From Baffinella frigidus (taxonomy: Eukaryota; Cryptophyceae; Cryptomonadales; Baffinellaceae), in assembly GCA_026770585.1 (NCBI GenBank), contig MU646866.1, positions 2,295-13,961 on the forward strand: a stretch of DNA of 11,667 bases, written 5' to 3'. Below are positions 7,003 to 11,667 of this stretch, piece after piece. Numbering within the stretch: the first letter of the stretch is position 1; each line of letters starts with the position of its first letter. The translations under genes and the position numbers were made by a program. The notes below the pieces were generated by a model. The model searched no databases. It was not told the origin of the DNA and saw only the letters and a list, made by a program, of their open reading frames with translations.

Positions 7003-8073
7003 CTGATCCGGGGACGTGTTTCATAATCCGGGGACATGTTTAATTTCAAAGAAAAGAAAAAGGGGGTGTCAAAATTTACTGAAGGAATTTCGGGGGGGGC
7101 GAAATAATGGCGAGCCCAAATACAAGTGGGACAGAGCTAGAAGGTCTAATCCGGGGACATGTTTAATTTCAAAGAAAATGGATCCCTATTTGTTCATAGG
7201 AGTCAGACGACGGTGAATTAGGGCCTTAAGCAAATTTAACTAGGGCCAGAATCCGATTTGACAGGCCATTTTCTTTTAAATTAGACATGTTCCCGCCACA
7301 CAGCGGACTTCGAAGGGATTTCGAATAACCCCTAAGCGACAAGACCTAAGACCCTACGGTAGGCAACCCGTAGGAACACAGGGGGGGTCCTACGGATCAG
7401 GTACCGGAAAGGTGGCCCGATCTGGGCCGAAAATCCCTTCGTGGCCCGCTGTGTGGTCGTAGGAACCCCCCCTATGTCCCTACGGATTGACTACCGTAGG
7501 GTCCTAGGTCTCATCGCTCAAGGGTTATTCAAAAAGCCTCCGAAGGCCGGTGTGTGGGAAGCGACCTTGCAGTCATGCGCGAACGCCTGCTGCGACTTGG
7601 TCTGCCCCCCCCTCTCCCCCCCCTGCATCCAACCGAGGTACACCCCAGCCGCCTCGCGGCACGCGCGCGCCGCCGCGTCCAGACCCGCGTCCGTTAGCGG
7701 CAGCCGCACCGAGAGCCCGATGGGCCCGACCAGTTGAGCCGCCCGGTTCAGCGCTTGTGGTTGGGCGCCGGGGGCGTTTGTGAGCCCGGCGGCCCACGCT
7801 TCCATGGCGGGGGTGAAGAAGCTTGCGGCGTAGTCGCTCCTTCGCTGAAAGGGGGGGGGGGAGGAGCGTCAGGGGCAGATAGACTGGGAACGCTCGTAGC
7901 TGCCACCAACCCGCACGGCCGGCCTGAGCAAATCATCGGTTTTCGATTTTCCGGTTTCAAGGGGGATTGGAGCCGTTGAAGTCGGATTCCGACTCCAACC
8001 CCCTTGAAATCTCAAATCGAAATTCGAAGTTTTGCTCAGGCCGTGAGGGCTGGCGGTGTGAGAGAGCGCGAGG

Positions 8074-8133
<60 letters not shown>

Positions 8134-9617
8134 GGGGGGAGAGGGAGAGGGAGAGGGAGAGGGAGAGGGAGAGGGAGAGGGAGAGGGAGAGACCTGCTTC
8201 TGCATAAACATGGCGCGGGAATCCGGCTCGGGGAAGCTGCCGTCGGCATTCGCCGTGTCGTAGCCACCGTCGCCCCTGTGGGAGATGGGCAGAGCAAGAC
8301 ACTTTTATTCAACTTATGACGTCGGGACCATAAACTTAAGGTGTCCAGAGAGGGCTCGAACTGTCGTAGCAACCGTCGCCCCTGTCATGAGTAGAAATAC
8401 ATACGTTTACAAGGACCCAAGTCTCATCCTGTCTCTTTCGAAGGTCGGACCCCCACTTGAGATATCCCCTTGCCCCTGTGGGAGATGGGCAGACAAGAGT
8501 TCACGCCACTGTCCTTTAGGTCCTTTATCAGGTCCTTTGAAATCCCACCATAGGAGGATACTGGAAATTATCCGCAGGATGCCCCCAGATTTTATTCTAA
8601 CTGTGTCTTCCCGAGTTGGGAGCGGTTCTACAGCTGCCAACTCGGGAAGACATAATTTCTTCCCGATGGTTTTATTAAAATCAGAGTTGCTTTTATTGCG
8701 CCGCAGGCTGCCCGATTTCGGGCGACTTCTCGTACAAATCCCCGAGAAATGGAAAACCCGCAACCAAACGTTGCAAGATTCCAAAAGAGAATGTTCGGCC
8801 GTGGCTAAAACTCTTGAAATAACCATCAGGGAAGAAAAGCATCGAGCCTCCCGGTGCAGAGGATCGCAGCAGAACCGTCGGTTCTGCTAGCCGGTTGAGG
8901 AAAGGGCGATCCTAGGGTGATTCAGGAAAGGGTGGTCCAAAGGGTGATCCTCAATTGGGCCCGACACACTGTCACAACAGCCCGTACCGTGCAGAGGTAA
9001 CAACAGGCCGCACCGTGCAGAGGGGTCGGGGAGACGGGACACATCCGCTCACCTCGGACAGAAGTCCATCGAAATGTCGATCCCCGCATCGGAGGCTTCA
9101 ACACATGAGCGCAGGTGCGGAACTTCGGACAGAAGAGGCCCGTTCCATGAAGTCAGCTGGCACAGTCTGTCTGTCTGCACCGCGCTTAACCAAGAGACAT
9201 CATCTCCGGTGAAGGTTTGTACTGTCCCAGCCCCCGACGAGAAACCCTCGCCGTCCACGAGCCCCAGGCCACCGTCTAAAAGCAGCTGCAGGGCCCCCGC
9301 TTGCGCCTCGCGCAGCCCCACGTTGGCAGAGGCCGCGTCGAGCATGGAGAGCCCCAGATGTGTGCCGCGTCTACCATGACGCCGCTGCTCCCCCAGTGCT
9401 TGGCGAGGCCGGCACCACTGGCCGATCTGGGTGGTTGTAGGCGCAAACGCCAAGCAACTCGGCACTACTGCAAGAAGCAGCAGTGCACATTCCCTGTGTT
9501 GGTACAGGGAGGAAGGTTTAAGGTTGGTCAAAGAAAGGAGGGGTGCATACACGGCGGCCGTGTTGGTACAGGGAGGAAGGTTTAAGGTTGGTACAAAGAA
9601 AGGAGGGGTGCATACAT
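6829..9617 (-). CDS. Predicted plastid protein, possibly bilin reductase / red chlorophyll catabolite reductase superfamily
   Basis: Exons on the - strand: 9493-9053 (with a likely tiny first exon 9617-9595), 8275-8194, 7844-7566 and 7002-6829. Donors are GT (GAG|GTGAGC, CAG|GTCTCT, AAG|GTCGCT), acceptors AG, and phases 2, 0, 0 all agree. The product is about 332 residues. Residues 9-26 are a hydrophobic signal core ending SCLA|FAP, the AFAP signature of secondary red plastid precursors. The mature part has GDDVSWL, then GIDISMDFCPRG, a helix around MFMQKQRSDYAASFFTP, and a C-terminal helix AFAHDCKVRAGMGG. A strand ending D-F-x-P-R, a YL-W helix and a late basic helix before LLG remind me of FDBR/RCCR proteins, which reduce open-chain tetrapyrroles; the length also fits. 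This assignment is from memory of family patterns and is tentative; the exon structure is firmer. Confidence 0.6.
7004..7056. repeat. Family D repeat ends, two tandem copies
   Basis: GATCCGGGGACGTGTTTCA and AATCCGGGGACATGTTTAAT lie in tandem; the second recurs at 7148-7178. Confidence 0.6.
7151..7295. mobile_element. Foldback family D
   Basis: GGGGACATGTTTAATTTCAA at the left (arm continues AAAGAAAATGG) and CCATTTTCTTTTAAATTAGA plus CATGTTCCC at the right form imperfect arms of about 30 bases. About 145 bp, directly adjoining the family C element at 7296. Confidence 0.65.
7296..7456. mobile_element. Foldback family C copy 2
   Basis: CCACACAGCGGACTTCGAAG to CGTGGCCCGCTGTGTGG, 161 bp, the same length as copy 1 but inverted. 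It lies in intron 3 of the - strand gene. Confidence 0.75.
7458..7558. mobile_element. Foldback family C copy 3, one end only
   Basis: GTAGGAACCCCCCCTATGTC ... CTACCGTAGGGTCCTAGGTC ... GGCCGGTGTGTGG matches the right two thirds of copy 1. It ends eight bases from the exon 3 donor. Confidence 0.65.
7566..7844 (-). CDS. Exon 3 of the - strand plastid gene
   Basis: A C-run then TTTCAG precedes RRSDYAASFFTPAMEAW; 93 whole codons, ending AFAHDCK at AAG|GTCGCT. It is Ala/Gly/Leu-rich with helical segments. Joined to exon 4 it gives HDCKVRAGMGG. Confidence 0.65.
7914..8045. mobile_element. Foldback in intron 2 (ends CACGGCC..CCTGAGCAAA)
   Basis: Left CACGGCCGGCCTGAGCAAA, right TTTGCTCAGGCCGTG; inside, TTTCAAGGGGGATTGGAG pairs with CTCCAACCCCCTTGAAA. 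About 132 bp. Confidence 0.7.
8083..8190. repeat. GA microsatellite and GAGGGA minisatellite
   Basis: (GA)n at about 8083-8121 followed by (GAGGGA)n to 8190. On the - strand it is a CT-rich tract starting directly after the exon 2 donor. Confidence 0.95.
8194..8275 (-). CDS. Exon 2 of the - strand plastid gene
   Basis: Acceptor CCCATCTCCCACAG, one base completing Arg, then GDGGYDTANADG and SRAMFMQKQ, ending CAG|GTCTCT in phase 0. Acceptor and exon start resemble sequences at 8365-8388 and 8475-8495 (see findings). Confidence 0.6.
8511..8873. repeat. Dispersed repeat E, long form
   Basis: GTCCTTTAGGTCCTTTATCA at one end and GCATCGAGCC..GGTGCAGAGGATCGC at the other match 6366-6487. The longer middle contains a hairpin with arms GTCTTCCCGAGTTGG and CCAACTCGGGAAGAC (about 8606-8651). 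It lies in intron 1 of the - strand gene. Confidence 0.6.
8898..9023. repeat. Two short tandem duplications in intron 1
   Basis: AGGAAAGGGCGATCC/AGGAAAGGGTGGTCC (8898-8950) and CAACAGCCCGTACCGTGCAG/CAACAGGCCGCACCGTGCAG (about 8975-9021). Confidence 0.65.
9053..9493 (-). CDS. Exon 1b of the - strand plastid gene: signal peptide and N-terminal domain
   Basis: Open frame with ALLLLAVVPSCLA then FAPTTT, ending ISMDFCP(R) at the donor GAG|GTGAGC. The same frame is open further upstream to about 9657 but contains no ATG there: the codon at 9552 is GTG. I prefer a short first exon from ATG 9617 spliced to 9493. Confidence 0.6.
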
Positions 9618-9627
9618 GGCGGCCGTG
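9499..9627. repeat. Two-copy tandem repeat carrying the start codon
   Basis: Units 9499-9562 and 9563-9627 differ at a few sites. On the - strand each contains GGCCGCCNTGTATGCACC: ATG in the upstream unit, GTG (A to G) in the downstream one. Confidence 0.85.
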
Positions 9628-9917
9628 TTGGTGCGAACCATCTTTCGTTTCAGCCCTCTAGGACGTTCTGGACCTGCTCAGGACCTCCAGCCTGGATAGA
9701 TGGACAGGCTGATGAGTTGACTTTTGACCTCGCACTGCTGGGGAGTTGACTTTTGCGATTGACCACCTCCAGGTCTCCAGGCTGCTCCAGGCTACGTCAT
9801 CCCTTCTACGCTCGCCGGATCGCTAGCTATTCGCTAGCTAGTGGACCAGCCGGCTGGGCGCTCTGTTCCGGTTGGGTGACTCTGTTCCAGCTCCCCCCTG
9901 AGCATCTTGCCTCAAGG
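9618..9917. promoter_or_regulatory. Divergent intergenic region, possible shared promoter
   Basis: About 300 bases separate the - strand start (ATG at 9617) and the + strand start (9918). It contains GAGTTGACTTTTG twice (9714-9726, 9743-9755), CTCCAGG-type short repeats and CTAGCTATTCGCTAGCTAG. No TATA box is evident. Promoter role is inferred from position alone. Confidence 0.35.
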
Positions 9918-10571
9918 ATGCGCTACATGGTCCGCATGTTCGCTGCGGTGGCGCTCCTGCTGCCGCTGGCCCACGCGATCCCCGCCGCGTCGCCGGCCGC
10001 GCTCGCCTTCGCCCCGCGCATGAACGGCCCCCATCAGAGCGCGCAGCTGAGGGGCCCCACCCCAGCGCTCGCCCTGCAAGCGCTCCGCGGCGGGAAGCCG
10101 GCCCCCGCGCCGCCGGCCCCCGCGCCGCGGGGATCGAGCATGCTGGTGCGCGTCGGAATAATGCTCGGCATGTACGCCGCGATGTGCGTGGCGGAGAACC
10201 TCATTGCAGACAAGTTGCTGGCGCACCCTTCGGCGCCTTCTTTTCTCTCCGCGCTCGTGGCACCATCGCACCTCCTCGGCGGCATGGTTTCGGCCTCGTA
10301 CGGGCTGGTGATCCTCGTCAATGTCGTTGGATCGAGCTTCATGATGGTGTACCTGAGTTTCATCCCCGGCGCGGCACGCCGAAAGTACACGGAGCTCGCC
10401 AAGAAGAAGGGCGACCGCGACGCCGAGGCTCGCTACAGCGCCCCCAAGCTCTACGCCGAGGGGTTCTCGCAGGAGGCCAAGGAGTACAACTGCGCGCAGC
10501 GCGCGCACCAGCAGGCGCTGGAGACGTACGCTAACTTCGTCGTGTGCTCTGTCATCGGCGGCGTGCGCCAG
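9918..10571 (+). CDS. MAPEG gene exon 1
   Basis: 218 codons ending GGVRQ at CAG|GTCCAG. Beyond this the frame reads on to a stop at 10646 with no family likeness, which supports the splice. Confidence 0.85.
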
Positions 10572-11152
10572 GTCCAGGGTTTATTTCGATTTCGTGTTTT
10601 TATAGTCTGGGTTTCGCCGGTCGACCCGGGCCTTCTGTTAGTCTAAAGATCGGTTCCGCCTACGTTGAATGCAGGGTTTAGGGTTGAAGGTTTCGGGTTC
10701 CGCACCAAGCGCTCGCGCTCCGCTTCACAGGGACCACCAAAAGCCACCAGAAGTGAACCAAAGCAAACGTTGATTTCCCCTGCTGCAGGGGAAATCAACG
10801 TTTGCCATTCTTTGATTTGGTTCTCTTCTGGTGGTTGGTGGCCGAGGTCGCTGTTCAGCGCCGCAAATGTCAAACGTTAGACACGGAACCACTTGGAAGA
10901 GGACAACAAAACCTAAACCTACAGGGGTACCTCGTTCATAAGAAACCGCCTGCCCCTAGGACCCTACAGTAGGTCTATGCCTAGGGCCCTGTGGTGGTCC
11001 TATGGGGGGGGGGCAGTTTCTTATGAGCGAGGTACCCCTGTATTTGAGCCACTTGGGAGGGCTGGTGGTTGACCGTACCCTCCCTCGGCAGCCGCTGCTG
11101 ACGTCGCTGGCCGGCGTCCTCTACATCATCTCGCGCGTCAAGTGGGCGCAAG
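9918..11152 (+). CDS. MAPEG-family protein, microsomal glutathione S-transferase 3-like, plastid-type precursor, 3' incomplete
   Basis: Exon 1 (9918-10571) and exon 2 (from 11092) join in phase 0 at CGCCAG|GTCCAG and CCTCGGCAG|CCG. MAPEG proteins are small membrane enzymes with glutathione transferase or peroxidase activity. Residues 5-30 are a signal-like hydrophobic stretch ending ALA|FAP, then a Pro/Ala-rich transit-like segment to about 72. A membrane span may lie at 75-92. The MAPEG part starts near 128: YGLVILVNVVGSSFMMVYLS, ARRKY at 153-157, then the signature YNCAQRAHQQALE at 190-202. Across the junction, VIGGVRQ-PLLTSLAGVLYI matches the next MAPEG helix. The Met at 9918 is chosen because it starts just before the hydrophobic core; the open frame begins at 9753 without family likeness. 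The C-terminal third is outside the window. The family call is secure; plastid location is inferred. Confidence 0.85.
10744..10834. repeat. Strong palindrome in MAPEG intron 1
   Basis: Core 10763-10805 has perfect 21-base arms (GCAAACGTTGATTTCCCCTG, last base C) around a single T. Outer arms CCACCAGAAG/CTTCTGGTGG extend it with a bulge. Unrelated to families A-D. Confidence 0.85.
10922..11040. mobile_element. Foldback family A copy 7, in MAPEG intron 1
   Basis: Complete copy, TA on both sides, ending 51 bases before exon 2. Same core orientation as copy 1. Confidence 0.85.
11092..11152 (+). CDS. MAPEG gene exon 2
   Basis: Encodes PLLTSLAGVLYIISRVKWAQ plus the first base of Gly. The end is uncertain: no GT donor fits, but CAAG|GCTTGA would be a GC donor in phase 1. 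Without splicing the frame stops at 11176-11178 inside the repeats. Confidence 0.65.
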
Positions 11153-11667
11153 GCTTGAACCTAAACCCTAAACCCTAAACCCTGAACCCTGAACCCTAAA
11201 CCCTAAACGCTAAACCCCGAACCCTGAACCCTGAACCCTAAACCCTAAACCCTAAACCCTGAACACTGAACACTGAACCCTGAACCCTGAACCCTGAACC
11301 CTAAACCCCAAACCCCAAACCCTAAACTCTAAACCCTGAACCCAAAACCCTAAACCCTAAACCCTGAACCCTGTGGGTAGTGAGGGGAAACCCAAAACCC
11401 CTGAACCCTGAACCCAAAGCCCTAAACCCCTGAACCCTGAACCCTAAACCCCAGACCCTAAACCCTAAACCCTAAACCCTAAACCCTAAACCCGAAACCC
11501 TAAACCCTGAACCTTCAACCCTGTGGGTAGTGAGGGTAGGAGGGGAAACCCTAAACCCCTGAACCCTGAACCCTAAACCCTAAACCCTTAACCCTAAACC
11601 CTGAACCCTGAACCCTGAACCCTAAACCCTAAACCCTAAACCCTAAACCCTAAACCCTCAACCCTCA
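11153..11667 (+). repeat. Telomere-like CCCTAAA/CCCTGAA array, probably MAPEG intron 2
   Basis: More than 500 bases of CCCTAAA and CCCTGAA units on the + strand, running out of the window. Two interruptions share CCCTGTGGGTAGTGAGGG (near 11369 and 11519). It begins within a few bases of the end of exon 2. A right-hand chromosome end would show TTTAGGG on this strand, so it is not a terminal telomere in this orientation. Confidence 0.8.

Noticed and set aside
4028-7049. Several open frames of 60-93 codons containing YRGTSLIRN
   Set aside because: They are translations of the inverted ends of family A foldbacks, read from either strand.
7957-8263. Arg/Glu- and Ser/Leu/Pro-repeat open frames
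   Set aside because: They are products of the GA/GAGGGA simple repeats.
8285-8890. Open frames of 201 (+) and 139 (-) codons
   Set aside because: No family likeness; they lie over repeat E in an intron of a better supported gene.
9912-10508. Open frame of 198 codons opposite the MAPEG exon
   Set aside because: Antisense shadow of GC-rich coding sequence.
11161-11667. True chromosome end
   Set aside because: Orientation is wrong for a right end and the units are too degenerate; it also continues from a coding exon.

Overview
The window looks like nuclear DNA of a unicellular alga with a red-type secondary plastid. Genes are split by many introns, coding exons are GC-rich, and two N-termini carry a signal peptide followed by an 'AFAP' motif, as in plastid precursors of haptophytes and stramenopiles. 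One intron can only be read with a GC-AG border, which together with AFAP makes a haptophyte my best guess (moderate to low confidence). No rRNA, tRNA or CRISPR array was seen. None of the gene structures below is in one open frame. I built them from splice signals, codon phase and protein-family motifs.

Left part (1-3500, + strand): pieces of a SET-domain methyltransferase gene of the SETD3/SETD6/Rubisco LSMT class. Four exons join in phase: 298-407, 1790-1869, 3174-3229 and 3407-3495. The second exon exists as about five full-length and three half-length copies spread over 1.4 kb. The start of the third exon is duplicated together with the end of the preceding intron, and the extra copy is broken by a foldback element. 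Two introns of this gene consist almost wholly of telomere-like CCCTAAA/CCCTACA repeats.

Middle (3500-6830): no convincing gene. It is a dense bed of short non-autonomous foldback (MITE-like) elements: family A (about 117 bp, ends CAGGGGTACCTCGCTC, TA flanks), family B (about 100 bp, ends TCCCTTAAGTG, TA flanks), family C (161 bp, ends CCACACAGCGG) and several single foldbacks. One B element sits inside the arm of a larger A-related element. A, B and C share a CCTAGG/CCCTACGGTAGGG core although their ends differ.

Right part (6829-11667): a head-to-head pair of predicted plastid-precursor genes. On the - strand a four- or five-exon gene (about 9617 to 6829) encodes a protein of about 332 residues that resembles the ferredoxin-dependent bilin reductase / red chlorophyll catabolite reductase superfamily (tentative). 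On the + strand from 9918 is a MAPEG (microsomal glutathione S-transferase 3-like) gene (confident), whose intron 1 carries a family A element and a 43-nt perfect palindrome. Its second exon runs into a CCCTAAA/CCCTGAA array of at least 500 bp that leaves the window.

The main pattern is that all three telomere-like arrays abut coding exons, lie on the sense strand with the C-rich strand, and behave as introns. With the many duplicated acceptor/exon starts and the MITE-filled introns, the region looks like a place where introns and exons are being copied and remodelled.
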